From positions 137,039-201,038 of the forward strand of contig NZ_JAWDIR010000001.1 in the NCBI RefSeq assembly GCF_046156265.1: a stretch of DNA of 64,000 nucleotides, written 5' to 3'. Under the pieces are notes generated by a model. It worked only from the letters and a program-made list of their open reading frames with translations. It was not told where the DNA came from and searched no databases. Each line of letters begins with the position of its first letter. The first letter of the stretch is position 1. Below, piece by piece: positions 54,854-64,000 of this stretch. The translations under genes and the position numbers were made by a program. The stretch comes from CAMDHY01 sp046156265 (GTDB lineage: Bacteria > Pseudomonadota > Alphaproteobacteria > Rhizobiales > Segnochrobactraceae).

Positions 54854-55630
54854 ATGACCGTCCACTTCATCGGCGCCGGCCCCGGCGCGGCGGACCTGTT
54901 GACGTTGCGCGGCCGCGACATCCTCGCCCACTCGCCGGTGTGCCTCTACGCCGGCTCGATCGTGCCGCCGGAGATGCTGGTCCACTGCCCGCCCGGCGCC
55001 CGCCTCGTCGACACGGCTCCGATGAGCCTCGACGAGATCGAGGCGGAGTACGTGGCCGCCGACGCGGCCGGCCTCGACGTGGCGCGGCTGCACTCCGGCG
55101 ACCTCTCGGTCTACAGCGCGGTCGCCGAGCAGGTGCGCCGGCTCGACCGGCTCGGCATCGCCTGGACACTGACGCCCGGCGTGCCCGCCTTCGCTGCCGC
55201 CGCCGCCGCGCTGGGCCGCGAGTTGACGGTGCCGGGGGTGGCGCAGAGCCTCGTCATCACCCGCATCGACGGCCGCGCCTCGCCGATGCCGGCGGGCGAA
55301 AGGCTCGCGGCCTTCGCCGCCACCGGCGCGACCCTCGCCATCCACCTGGCCGTCCACGCGCTTGATCGGGTGGTGGCCGAGCTCGTGCCGCACTACGGCG
55401 CTGACTGCCCGGTGGCGGTGGCGGCGCGCGTCTCGTGGCCGGACGAGCGGATCGTCCGCGGCACGCTCGCCACCATCGCGGCACAGGTGGCGGCCGACCC
55501 GATCGAGCGGACGGCGGTGATCCTCGTCGGCCGGGCGCTCACGGCGCACGATTTCCGCGACAGTGCCTTGTATGACGCGGCGTATCAGCGGCGGTTCCGC
55601 GGGCGGGAGGGTGGACCGGAGCGGGGGTGA
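54854..55630 (+). CDS. cobM: Precorrin-4 C11-methyltransferase
   Basis: SAM methylase of 258 residues with [60 protein letters not shown] and [20 protein letters not shown]. It is 46 bases after cobE and the last gene of the plus-strand cob cluster. Its final residues ([10 protein letters not shown]) precede the next palindromic element. Confidence 0.95.
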   Translation: MTVHFIGAGPGAADLLTLRGRDILAHSPVCLYAGSIVPPEMLVHCPPGARLVDTAPMSLDEIEAEYVAADAAGLDVARLHSGDLSVYSAVAEQVRRLDRLGIAWTLTPGVPAFAAAAAALGRELTVPGVAQSLVITRIDGRASPMPAGERLAAFAATGATLAIHLAVHALDRVVAELVPHYGADCPVAVAARVSWPDERIVRGTLATIAAQVAADPIERTAVILVGRALTAHDFRDSALYDAAYQRRFRGREGGPERG

Positions 55631-55659
55631 GTTTCCGCGAGCCTGGGTCCCAAACTGCA

Positions 55660-55869
55660 ACGCGAACCCTCCCCCCTCGCGGGGGAGGTCGGCGCGCCGT
55701 AGGCGCGACGGGAGGGGGGCTGCCGCGCGGGAGCGCGGCGGACAGACCGCTCTCCGCAGGTCGCAGCATTTCAGTGCGGCACCGTCCAGCCCCAATCGAA
55801 CCGAAGCACCCGCGGCGGCCCCCCCTCCCTACCCTCCCCCGCGAGGGGGGAGGGTTCGCGCTGTGCCTC
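55660..55869. repeat. Palindromic element copy 8 (intergenic)
   Basis: The 409-base interval after cobM (55631-56039) is mostly this element: arm 55660-55740 (with GGTCGGCGCGCCGTAGGCGC) and arm 55814-55867 in inverted orientation. The remaining sequence to 56039 shows no gene, promoter or RNA I can recognise. Confidence 0.8.
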
Positions 55870-56039
55870 ATTGTTCACGTCGTGCCCACAGCACGCGTTG
55901 TGCCCGGCCGCACTCGCTGTGCCTGGCATGCCGACGCGAAAACTCGCCGCCGCGGAGAACGCCCGTCACCGCTCTTGATCCCCGTCCCGCGCCGTGGTGT
56001 TGAGAGGCGCGCCGAACGACGGCGGCTGGGGACCTTCCG

Positions 56040-56666
56040 ATGACCGAGACCTTCGATCCGCTGCGCCTCAAGCGCGACAAGCGCCTCGATCCGAAGCGGA
56101 CGGCGGTGTTCGTCGTCGACGCGCAGAATTCCGAGGTGACGCCGGCCTACCAGCACGAGAAGCCGGAATACTGGGCGGCCGTCCACGACCGCGCGCTGCC
56201 GGCGATGCGGCGGCTGATCGACGAGGCGCGGGCCGCCGGTTGCGAGATCGTCTACACCGTCATCGAGGCGCTGACGCGCGACGGTCGGGACCGCTCGCTC
56301 GACCACAAGCTCTCCGGCATCCTCGTCCCGAAAGGCGCCTGGGAGGGCAAGGTCATCGACGCCGTGGCGCCGGGCGAGGACGACGTGCTCATGCCGAAGA
56401 CGTCGTCCGGCGCCTTTAACTCGACCAACGCCGACTACGTGCTGCGCAATCTCGGCATCGACAACGTCATCGTCGTCGGCTTCCTCACCGACCAGTGCGT
56501 CGACATGACGGTGCGCGACGCCGCCGACCGCGGCTACTACGTGGTCTGCGCCGAGGACGCCTGCGCCACCCACACCGACGCCCGCCACCGCGCGGCGCTG
56601 AAGGCCTTCGGCGGCTATTGCCGGGTGCAGACAGTCGACGAGGCGCTTTCGACGCTCATTCGCTGA
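56040..56666 (+). CDS. Isochorismatase-family cysteine hydrolase
   Basis: A 208-residue amidohydrolase of the isochorismatase fold. The catalytic Asp27 is in AVFVVDAQNSEVTP, a conserved Lys in ILVPKGAWEGKV and the nucleophile Cys153 in GFLTDQCVDMTVRDAADRGY. Related enzymes hydrolyse ureidoacrylate, N-carbamoyl compounds or nicotinamide. The substrate is unknown here. It lies next to, and convergent with, a glutamine-synthetase-family gene and an amino-acid-type ABC importer, which points to use of an amide or amine compound. Confidence 0.85.
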   Translation: MTETFDPLRLKRDKRLDPKRTAVFVVDAQNSEVTPAYQHEKPEYWAAVHDRALPAMRRLIDEARAAGCEIVYTVIEALTRDGRDRSLDHKLSGILVPKGAWEGKVIDAVAPGEDDVLMPKTSSGAFNSTNADYVLRNLGIDNVIVVGFLTDQCVDMTVRDAADRGYYVVCAEDACATHTDARHRAALKAFGGYCRVQTVDEALSTLIR

Positions 56667-56764
56667 AGCGGCGGCGTGGCCGACATGATCCGGCCGTCAC
56701 TGCTCTGAAAGCGGGACCTTGAGGCAGCGGGCCCCTCAGCCTGAGAGCCGCCGCCGCCCCCCGC

Positions 56765-58162
56765 TCACGTCCCCATGAAGTAGCGCTGCCACTCGAAGTC
56801 GCTGATGTGGCTCGCCCGCCAGGCCTCGAAGGCGTCGAGCTCGAACTGGCGGCTGAGCCCGTAGTGGTGGCGGAGCTCCGGCCCGAAGACCCGTTCGATG
56901 AAGTCCGACGCCGCGAACACTGCCATCGAGGCCTCGAGCGAACGGGGCAGGGCCTCGTGCGTCTCCATCGCCGGCACGCCGGGGCTGATGGCGATCGGCT
57001 CGATCTTCTCCTCGATGCCGTCGAGGCCGGCGGCGAGCATCGCGGCGATGCAGAGATAGGGGTTCACGTCGGCACCCGGCACGCGGTGCTCGAAGCGAGC
57101 AGCGCCAGCCGACGGCGTGGTGATGGCGCGGATCGCCGCGGCGCGGTTCTCGAAGCCCCAGGAGACGTTCTCCGGCGACCACGACAGCCGCTCCATGCGG
57201 CGGTAGGTGTTGAGCGTCGGGCGGAACAGGAGGTGGCTGTCGACCATGCGCGCCAGCAGCCCGCCGAGATAGAGCCGGCCGACATCCGTCAGCGTGTTCG
57301 CGCCGCCGGCAAACGCGTTGCGGCCGTCCTGCCAGAGGCTCTGGTGGTGGTGGGCGCCGCAGGCGCTTTCGCGGCCGGGGGGCTGGAAGCGCGTCATGAA
57401 GGTGGCGACCAGGCCACGCTCGGCGCAGAGCTCCTTGAGGTGGAGCTTGGCGCGCACCGCGTCGTCGGCGGCCTCCAGCGCGGTCTTCGGCCCGAGCGCG
57501 ATCTCGTACATGCCGTGGCCGTATTCGGTGACAACCGACGACACGGTGATGCCGATCGAGGCCATGCGCGAGACGTAGGTGGCGAAGAAGTCCTGGTAGG
57601 TGCCGGAGCGGGTGAGGTCGTAGTTGATGTAGGAGTTGCCCCAGGGCTTCAGCTCGCGGAAGCGGCCCTCGCGCATCGCCTCTTCGTCGGCGTGGAAGAT
57701 GCCGAACTCGTACTCGACGGCGAAGCGCGCCTCGTAGCCGAGCGCCTCAGCGCGCTCCTGCTGGCGGCGCACCGCCCAGCGCGGGTCGATCGGGCAGGGT
57801 CGGCCGTCGAGCCAGAACGCGTCGGTGATGACGGAGGCGAAGCGCTTGTCCCAGCCGTGATGGCGCACGCTCGCCGGATCGGCGAGCGCCATGATGTTCG
57901 GGAAGCCGTTATCGGTGTTGGAGATCGGCCCGGCGAACACCGGGTCGCCCACCGGCGCGCCGTCGGCATGGCCGACGCAGAACAGGATGCCGTTCAGGGC
58001 GTCGCCGTCGTAGGAGAGCTTCAGCGGCGTCGTCTTCGAGCGGAAGACGCCGTTCATCTCGGCGGTGTGGACGTGCATCAGCTCGGCGCCGGCATCGGCG
58101 AGCTCGAGCTTCAGGGCCTTCAGCTCGTCGCGCCGGGCGGCGGCATACGTCTCGAACGACAT
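56765..58162 (-). CDS. Glutamine-synthetase-family ligase (gamma-glutamyl-amine or related)
   Basis: A 465-residue ATP-dependent ligase of the glutamine synthetase superfamily. It has metal and ATP-site motifs FAVEYEFGIFHADEEAMREG, the CGAHHHQSLWQDGRNAFAGG segment (equivalent of the GSGMHxH box) and FEHRVPGADVNPYLCIAAML. The N-terminal beta-grasp is shorter and unlike GlnA. It therefore probably joins glutamate or another acid to an amine (GlnT, PuuA or IpuC-like) instead of serving bulk nitrogen assimilation. It lies 47 bases after livM in the same direction, so it is likely the last gene of the transport operon. Confidence 0.85.
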   Translation of the reverse strand: MSFETYAAARRDELKALKLELADAGAELMHVHTAEMNGVFRSKTTPLKLSYDGDALNGILFCVGHADGAPVGDPVFAGPISNTDNGFPNIMALADPASVRHHGWDKRFASVITDAFWLDGRPCPIDPRWAVRRQQERAEALGYEARFAVEYEFGIFHADEEAMREGRFRELKPWGNSYINYDLTRSGTYQDFFATYVSRMASIGITVSSVVTEYGHGMYEIALGPKTALEAADDAVRAKLHLKELCAERGLVATFMTRFQPPGRESACGAHHHQSLWQDGRNAFAGGANTLTDVGRLYLGGLLARMVDSHLLFRPTLNTYRRMERLSWSPENVSWGFENRAAAIRAITTPSAGAARFEHRVPGADVNPYLCIAAMLAAGLDGIEEKIEPIAISPGVPAMETHEALPRSLEASMAVFAASDFIERVFGPELRHHYGLSRQFELDAFEAWRASHISDFEWQRYFMGT

Positions 58163-58209
58163 CGTCTTCAACCTTGCGGCATTGCGCTTTGCGAGGGGGA
58201 GGAGAGGGT

Positions 58210-59292
58210 TCAGGAGCGCCTGAGGCGCCGGAGCCAGCCGGCGGCGAGCTCGTCGAGCTCGAGGCGGCCCATGATGCCGTTCGGACGGAACGCCATGCCG
58301 AGCACGATGACGGCGCCGAGCGACAGGCCGGAAAGGCCGAGCATCTCCGGCAGCTTGACGCCCATCACGGTGGCGCCGCTTTCCAGGCTGCGGATCGCCT
58401 CGAGGCCGATCGAAAGGATGGCGCAGCCGACGACGGCACCCGACACCGTGCGCATGCCGCCGAGGATCAGCATGGCGAGCGTCAGGAACACCTGCTGGAA
58501 GAAGAAGGCGCGGGCGATCACCGCGCCCATGAAGTAGGCGTACATGATGCCGGCGGCGCCGCAGACGAGCGCGCTCAGCACCCACGCCTTGAAGCGCAGC
58601 TTGACGACGTTGACGCCGAAGGTGCGCGCCGCCAGCACGTCGTCGGCGCTGGCGCGCAGCTGCACGCCGTCCTGGCTGTCGCGGAAGACGCGCGCCACGA
58701 CGATCGCCGCAACCGCGACCGCGATCGCCGTCGGCAGGCCGATGACAACGGGGATGCCGAAGAAGGCCTGCGCGCCCTTGAACAGGTCGGTGTAGTTGAT
58801 GAAGACGCCGTGCGAGATGATCAGCAGCGACAGCGTCACGATCGAGGCGGCGATGCCCGACAGCCGCGCGATGATGAAGCCGGTGAGCAACGCCAGCACG
58901 CCGACGATGCCGAGGGCGACGACTGCGGCGACGATGGGATCGAGCACGACCTGGGAGAGGCCGAAGGGCGCGTTCGGGATGGAGAGCTTCTTGGCGGCGA
59001 GCGGGGTCGCGAGGATCGCGACGAAGTAGGCGCCGACGCCGACGAAGGCGCTGTGACCGAAGTTGCCGATGTTGGCGTTGCCCATGAAGATCTGCAGGCC
59101 GACGACGATCACGAGGTTGACGTAGCCGGCAAAGGCGATGCGCACCTGGTAGGGCGGCGCGAGCCACAGGATCAGCACGCCGATCACCACGACGGGGATC
59201 GCCACGACGAGGCCACCGAGGATCGAGCGCAGCAGCGGCGGCATCGAGCGGTCGGCGGGCATGGGGGCGGCGGGCGACTGGGCGGGGGCCAT
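58210..59292 (-). CDS. livM: Branched-chain amino acid-type ABC permease (LivM)
   Basis: A 360-residue integral membrane protein of the LivM group with about ten helices. Hallmarks are FMGNANIGNFGHSAFVGVGA, the coupling segment DVLAARTFGVNVVKLRFKAW and MLILGGMRTVSGAVVGCAIL. Partner of livH, three bases upstream. The true substrate may be an amine or amide and not a branched-chain amino acid. Confidence 0.92.
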   Translation of the reverse strand: MAPAQSPAAPMPADRSMPPLLRSILGGLVVAIPVVVIGVLILWLAPPYQVRIAFAGYVNLVIVVGLQIFMGNANIGNFGHSAFVGVGAYFVAILATPLAAKKLSIPNAPFGLSQVVLDPIVAAVVALGIVGVLALLTGFIIARLSGIAASIVTLSLLIISHGVFINYTDLFKGAQAFFGIPVVIGLPTAIAVAVAAIVVARVFRDSQDGVQLRASADDVLAARTFGVNVVKLRFKAWVLSALVCGAAGIMYAYFMGAVIARAFFFQQVFLTLAMLILGGMRTVSGAVVGCAILSIGLEAIRSLESGATVMGVKLPEMLGLSGLSLGAVIVLGMAFRPNGIMGRLELDELAAGWLRRLRRS

Positions 59293-59295
59293 GAC

Positions 59296-60195
59296 TCAGA
59301 CCTCCTTGTCGCCGAGTTCGACGGTGCGGCCGAGCAGGCCCTGCGGCCGCCAGAACAGCACGACACCGACGAGGAAGTAGGTGAGCGCGTCGCGCAGACC
59401 GCCGAACTTCTGCGGCAGCGCCACCAGGATGGCGACGTCGAGGAAGCCCAGCACCATGCCGCCGACGGCAGCACCCGCGAGCGAGCCGAAGCCGCCGAGC
59501 ACGCAGGCGACGAACGCCTTGATGACCGGCGCCGAGCCGAAGTCCGGCTCGACGCTGCCGCGGCGGGCGAGGATGAAGACGGCGACGAGCCCCGCCAGGA
59601 AGCCCGACAGCGCAAAGCCGGTGGCGATGACCCGGTTCGCCTTCACGCCCATCAGCCGCACGGTCGAGAAATCGCGCGCCGCGGCGCGGATGGCGAGGCC
59701 GAGCAGGCTGCGGTTGAGGAAGAGCACCAGCGCGACGATGGCGATGATGGTGACGGCGAGCTCGAGCAGTTGCAGCGACGACACCGCATAGGGGCCGATG
59801 AAGAAGGTCTGGTTGAGCGGCCCGAGGACCGAAACGGCGCGCGCCTTCGGCGAGACGAACAGCGTCAGCATGTTCTGCACGACGATCGAGACGCCGAAGG
59901 CCGTCAGCAACCCGGTCGTTGTCGGTGCGTATCTTACAGGCCGGAAGGCGACGCGCTCGAAGACGAGCGCCGTGACGATGCCCATGACGATGGCGATAGT
60001 GACGGCGCCGAGCACCGACTGCAGCCCGAGCGCCACGGCGAAGAAGACCGAGTAGCCGGCGACCGCGATGATCTCGCCGTGGGCGAAGTTGACGAGGCCC
60101 ATGATCGAGAAGACGAGGGCGAGCCCGAGCGCCAGCAGCGCGTACTCCGACCCGAAGGCGAGCGCGTTGACGATCTGCTGGATGGCGTAGTCCAT
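59296..60195 (-). CDS. livH: Branched-chain amino acid-type ABC permease (LivH)
   Basis: A 299-residue LivH permease: IVNALAFGSEYALLALGLAL, MGLVNFAHGEIIAVAGYSVF, the coupling helix RDFSTVRLMGVKANRVIATG and CVLGGFGSLAGAAVGGMVLG. The ATG at 60195 gives the usual N-terminus; an upstream TTG is unlikely. Its start is 10 bases after the livF stop. Confidence 0.93.
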   Translation of the reverse strand: MDYAIQQIVNALAFGSEYALLALGLALVFSIMGLVNFAHGEIIAVAGYSVFFAVALGLQSVLGAVTIAIVMGIVTALVFERVAFRPVRYAPTTTGLLTAFGVSIVVQNMLTLFVSPKARAVSVLGPLNQTFFIGPYAVSSLQLLELAVTIIAIVALVLFLNRSLLGLAIRAAARDFSTVRLMGVKANRVIATGFALSGFLAGLVAVFILARRGSVEPDFGSAPVIKAFVACVLGGFGSLAGAAVGGMVLGFLDVAILVALPQKFGGLRDALTYFLVGVVLFWRPQGLLGRTVELGDKEV

Positions 60196-60205
60196 CACGC
60201 GCCCT

Positions 60206-60910
<705 letters not shown>

Positions 60911-61011
60911 GCCGGTCCGATGCGTCAGGAGGGCGGGAGCGTCAGGCGGCGGGTCGTCCGGCGCGGTCGGGATGGGCCGCGCCGGACGGGTCGCTCACGG
61001 CAGGCGAACGC

Positions 61012-62172
61012 TTACTGCAGATACGGGACGAAGGCGGGCACGGCGTCGACGATGACGACGCGCTTGCCGTCCTTGAAGCCGATCACCGGGATCGTCTTCA
61101 CCGGATAGGCGCCCTTCTCCTTGAAGGAGAGGTTGTCGCTCATCACCGTCTTGGAGCCGTCGCTGGCGCGGATCGCCTCGCGCAGCTTCACCGGATCGTC
61201 GCTGCCGGAGGCCTTGGCGGCGTCGTAGACCACCTGAACCATGTCGGCGCCGAGCGCGTCGAAGATGCCGTTGACCTTGTAGCCGGCGGCCTTGCAGGCG
61301 GCGATGAACTGGTCGATGCGGCCACCGTCGCCCATCACGCCGTGGGTGGCGAAGATCACCTTGTCGAGATAGGCGGGGTTGCCCACCGTTTCCTCGAGGG
61401 AGGGGTCGTCGAAGCCGTCGCAGCCGGCGACGATGCCGTCGAAGCCGTTCGAGCGCAGCTGGCGCACCAGGATGCCGACGTCCGGCACCGGGCCGCAGAC
61501 GTAGACGACGTCGGGCTTCTCGGCGATCGCCTTGATCTCGGCGATCTGGGGCGACCAGTCGGTGGTGCCGAAGGAATAGGCGAGCTTGCCGACGACCTTG
61601 CCGCCCTGCTTCTCCAGCGCCTCGCCGAACCACTCCGGCGTCTTCGCCGACCAGGACGCGCCGTCCTCGGAGGTGAGGATGACGGCGTTGCGGCCACCGG
61701 CCGCGAACACCGCCTCGGCGCCGGCGGCGGCGTTCATCGGATCGGGCACCGCGCCGGCGATGAAGTTGTCGAGGCCGACCTCGTGCATCTCCACCTGGGT
61801 GTTCGGGGCGGAGTAGACGGTGGCGCCGTAGCTCGCGGCCATCTGCGACATCGGGATCAGCGCGTCGGGGAACGGCACGCCGGCGATGACCTGTGCCTTC
61901 TCGTCCAGGAACTTCTGGCCGAGCGAGACGGAGAGCTGCGCGTCGGAGCGGGAATCCTCGATCAGGATCTCGATCTTCGGATCGTCGGGACCGGCCGCCT
62001 TGTTGAGCTGGTCGGCCATGCAGCGGGCGCCTTCGGCCTCGCTGTAGGGGGCGAAGTCGCCGGTGAGCGAGGCGGCGAGGCCGATCTTGATGGTCGGCCC
62101 CTCGGCGAGCGCCGGACCGGCGAACAGGGCCAGCGCGGCGGCCGTCCCGAGCAAGAGCGAACGATGCGACAT
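61012..62172 (-). CDS. livK: Periplasmic amino acid/amide-binding protein (LivK family)
   Basis: A 386-residue solute-binding protein of the Peripla_BP_6 family. The signal peptide is SLLLGTAAALALFAGPALAE. Conserved parts are TIKIGLAASLTGDFAPYSEA, VIAGVPFPDALIPMSQMAAS and YSFGTTDWSPQIAEIKAIAE. The ligand cannot be named; the neighbouring ligase and hydrolase suggest an amine or amide. livF, livH and livM lie downstream. Confidence 0.92.
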   Translation of the reverse strand: MSHRSLLLGTAAALALFAGPALAEGPTIKIGLAASLTGDFAPYSEAEGARCMADQLNKAAGPDDPKIEILIEDSRSDAQLSVSLGQKFLDEKAQVIAGVPFPDALIPMSQMAASYGATVYSAPNTQVEMHEVGLDNFIAGAVPDPMNAAAGAEAVFAAGGRNAVILTSEDGASWSAKTPEWFGEALEKQGGKVVGKLAYSFGTTDWSPQIAEIKAIAEKPDVVYVCGPVPDVGILVRQLRSNGFDGIVAGCDGFDDPSLEETVGNPAYLDKVIFATHGVMGDGGRIDQFIAACKAAGYKVNGIFDALGADMVQVVYDAAKASGSDDPVKLREAIRASDGSKTVMSDNLSFKEKGAYPVKTIPVIGFKDGKRVVIVDAVPAFVPYLQ

Positions 62173-62299
62173 GGCTGCTTCCCCTGTTTGTCTCCCCCGT
62201 CGGCGCTGCGCCGGCCGGGGGCCTCTCCCTTTGCGGATCGCCGCGGGCGGAGCATCGCCTGCGACGGGTGCGAAATCGGTGCCAGCGCGCGGGCGCGCT

Positions 62300-63019
62300 T
62301 CAGTGCACCGTGCCGAGATAGATCTCGATCACCACCGGGTCCTTGCGGATCGCCGCGGGCGTGCCGTCGGCGACGACGCGGCCCATGTCCATGACGGTGA
62401 TGCGGTCGCACAGCCCCATGATGAAGCCGAGGTCGTGGTCGATGACGACGATGCCGAGCGGGCGCTCGTCGCGGATCTCGCGGATGGTGAGGGCGAGCGC
62501 CTCGGTCTCCTGGTCGTTCATGCCGGCGGCGGGCTCGTCGAGCAGCAACACCTCGGGGCCGAGCGCCAGCGCCCGGGCGATCTCGAGGCGGCGCTGGTGG
62601 CCGTAGGAGAGCACGCCGGCCGGCGCCTCGGCGAGATCCGACAGGCCCTGCTGGGCGAGCAGCGCGTCGATTGAGAGCCCGGCGACGCGGTCGGCCCGGT
62701 GCCGGCGGCCGGAGGTGAGCGCCACCTCGACGTTCTGGCGGACGGACAACTGCTTGAACAGGCGAAGGTTCTGGAAGGTGCGGGCGACGCCGGAATGGGC
62801 GGCGAATTCCGGCCCGCGGCCGCCGAGCTCGCGGTCGCCGAGGCGGACGCGGCCACCGTCAGGAGCGATCAGGCCGGTGACGACGTTGACGAGCGAGGAC
62901 TTGCCGGCGCCGTTCGGGCCGATCAGCCCGACGATCTCGCCCGGGCGGCAGACGAGCGTGACGTCCTGCAGCGCCTGCACGCCGCCGAACCGCTTGCTCA
63001 CCTGCTCGACCGACAGCAC
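62300..63019 (-). CDS. livG: ABC importer ATP-binding protein (LivG)
   Basis: A 239-residue ATPase with Walker A IGPNGAGKSSLVNVVTGLI, VARTFQNLRLFKQLSVRQNV, the LSYGHQRRLEIARALAL signature (Ser-Tyr-Gly in place of Ser-Gly-Gly, as usual in LivG) and Walker B VLLLDEPAAGMN. The start is a GTG with GGGGAGG about eight bases upstream. The 127 bases between it and livK hold no other gene. Confidence 0.92.
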   Translation of the reverse strand: MLSVEQVSKRFGGVQALQDVTLVCRPGEIVGLIGPNGAGKSSLVNVVTGLIAPDGGRVRLGDRELGGRGPEFAAHSGVARTFQNLRLFKQLSVRQNVEVALTSGRRHRADRVAGLSIDALLAQQGLSDLAEAPAGVLSYGHQRRLEIARALALGPEVLLLDEPAAGMNDQETEALALTIREIRDERPLGIVVIDHDLGFIMGLCDRITVMDMGRVVADGTPAAIRKDPVVIEIYLGTVH

Positions 63020-63197
63020 CCGGCCCGCCTCCCCGTCCGATCTCGTCGTCCGCCGTCCGGCCCCTCCGCCACGGCATCAGCGATGGTAGGATCGCCGGCG
63101 GAGGGAGGCAAGCGAATTTTCCGAAATGGAAAATTGCTGCGAAACCTTTCGCCCGCAAAGGGTCGACGACAGCGCGCTCGCGACCACGCCGCGCCGC

Positions 63198-63797
63198 CTA
63201 AACCGCCTCGCCACCCTCCTCGCTGGTGTCGAGCGGGATGGTGTTCGACATCAGCAGCACGGCGTCGCCCTCGCCGCCGGCGACATAGGCGTGGCGCATG
63301 GTGGCATCGAAGAGGATCGAGTCGCCCGCTCCGAGCCGCACCGTCTCGTAGTGCTCGGTGTGGAGTTCGAGAGTGCCGGAGATGACCGACAGGAACTCCT
63401 CGCCCGGATGGCTGCGCCAGCCGCCGCCCTCGTCGAGCGAGCGGGCGGAGACGGTGACGCGCCAGAAGAAGTTGCGCTTCTCCTTGAAGTCGGCGCAGAG
63501 CACCTCGAAGCGCAGGCCGTTGACGTCGTGCACGACCCCCTCGCCCGCCCGCGTGATCGAGCGCCGCGCCGTCGGCCGCACCACGTCCTCGGCGAGAAAG
63601 CCGGTGACGGGAACCTTGAGGATGCCGGCGAGGACCAGCGCCGTATCGAGGGTGAGCCGCGTCTTGCCGTTCTCGATCTTCGACAGCGTCGAGACGGAGA
63701 GGCCGGACATCGCCGAGATGTCCTGCAGCGTCAGCCCCTGCTTCTTGCGGTAGTCGCGGATCTGCGCCGCGATCTCGTGGACGGAGACGCGGGTCAT
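63198..63797 (-). CDS. XRE-family regulator with cupin domain (PuuR-like)
   Basis: A 199-residue transcription factor: XRE helix-turn-helix at about 8-62 (RDYRKKQGLTLQDISAMSGL, SVSTLSKIENGK) and a cupin domain at about 120-190 (HPGEEFLSVISGTLEL, GAGDSILFDATMRHAYVAGG). Cupin-XRE regulators of the PuuR type sense a small ligand and often control an adjacent catabolic operon. This one is transcribed 178 bases upstream of, and in the same direction as, livG-livK-livF-livH-livM and the ligase gene. That makes it the probable regulator. Confidence 0.9.
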   Translation of the reverse strand: MTRVSVHEIAAQIRDYRKKQGLTLQDISAMSGLSVSTLSKIENGKTRLTLDTALVLAGILKVPVTGFLAEDVVRPTARRSITRAGEGVVHDVNGLRFEVLCADFKEKRNFFWRVTVSARSLDEGGGWRSHPGEEFLSVISGTLELHTEHYETVRLGAGDSILFDATMRHAYVAGGEGDAVLLMSNTIPLDTSEEGGEAV

Positions 63798-63849
63798 GGG
63801 CGGGAACCGGTAGAAGGGCTGAGGCCGGAATAGGCCGAGGCACACGCAC

Positions 63850-64000
63850 CACCCTCCCCTTGAGGGGGAGGGTCGGCGACCGCAGGTCGCCGGGGTGGGG
63901 TGGCGCCGCCGGGAGGCGGCGGGAAAGACAGCAACATCGGTGGCGGTGAGCCTCGTGCGCGGGCTCCCGCCCGCGGCCACCCCACCCCCCCGCGCCCCCC
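63850..64000. repeat. Palindromic element copy 9, running to the window edge
   Basis: The arm ACCCTCCCCTTGAGGGGGAG (63851-63870) is followed by GTCGGCGACCGCAGGTCGCC and ends in a C-rich tail near 63980-64000. It is a diverged relative of the other copies. Nothing else is visible between the regulator start and the window end. Confidence 0.65.

Overview
This is a chromosomal stretch of a very G+C-rich alphaproteobacterium, most likely of the order Hyphomicrobiales (Rhizobiales). The evidence is the SciP/DUF1153 cell-cycle gene with CtrA-like boxes and a GANTC site, PmtA, the CtpA-free layout of split glyQ/glyS genes, protocatechuate dioxygenase, and a complete aerobic (cobG/cobN type) cobalamin cluster with cbtAB. 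Genus and species cannot be fixed from the sequence. No rRNA, tRNA, CRISPR array, prophage or transposase gene was seen.

Layout. 1-4.8 kb: partial glyS and glyQ, separated by an RsbQ-like hydrolase plus diguanylate cyclase pair and an orphan VapB antitoxin. 4.9-7.4 kb: murein endopeptidase and pcaHG. 7.6-12.1 kb: a candidate envelope-signalling module consisting of a FecR-domain secreted protein, divergent from a TPR/beta-barrel protein and a CHASE2 class III adenylate cyclase, with a near-perfect CRP-type palindrome between them. 12.1-26.2 kb: housekeeping genes (MltB-type transglycosylase, kdsD, vapBC, nfeD/SPFH, hemH, UshA-like phosphatase, nudix, sciP, mnmA, pmtA). 26.3-40.8 kb: nucleoside uptake and catabolism (deoB; a BmpA-type ABC importer; cdd, purine nucleoside phosphorylase, deoC, deoA) with a LysR regulator, a CAP-domain lipoprotein and an antisense HigBA-like toxin-antitoxin pair. 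40.9-55.6 kb: cobalamin genes. A B12 riboswitch heads cbtB-cbtA-DUF1636-cobW-cobN-cobG on the minus strand, and cobO, cobH, cobI, cobJ, cobL, cobE, cobM run on the plus strand with cobK antisense. 56-63.8 kb: an isochorismatase-like hydrolase, a glutamine-synthetase-family ligase, a complete Liv-type ABC importer and an XRE-cupin regulator, probably one amine or amino-acid utilisation unit.

The most striking structural feature is a dispersed palindromic element. Its arms read roughly CCCTCCCCCnCGnGGGGGAGGG with G-rich flanks, and it is found at 27.6, 32.7, 37.3, 42.8, 44.4, 45.4, 46.1, 55.7 and 63.9 kb. Three copies lie in frame inside cobN, where they add peptides of the type NPPPSRGRVGRGG...APPLPTLPREGGG. 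A fourth, partial copy coincides with a frameshift that splits cobN. Another copy supplies the start codon and N-terminus of a LysR regulator that has lost its normal first residues. This resembles in principle the protein-coding palindromic elements known from Rickettsia, but here it is a different sequence.

The genes work together as follows. The Bmp-type importer brings in nucleosides, which Cdd, the nucleoside phosphorylases, DeoB and DeoC convert to free bases and glycolytic intermediates. Cobalt enters through CbtAB and is inserted by CobN into the corrin made by CobG, I, J, M, K, L and H, with CobO adenylating the product. CobK, CobL and CobE complete the ring steps visible here. cobA, cobB, cobQ, cobD and the lower-ligand genes are not in the window.
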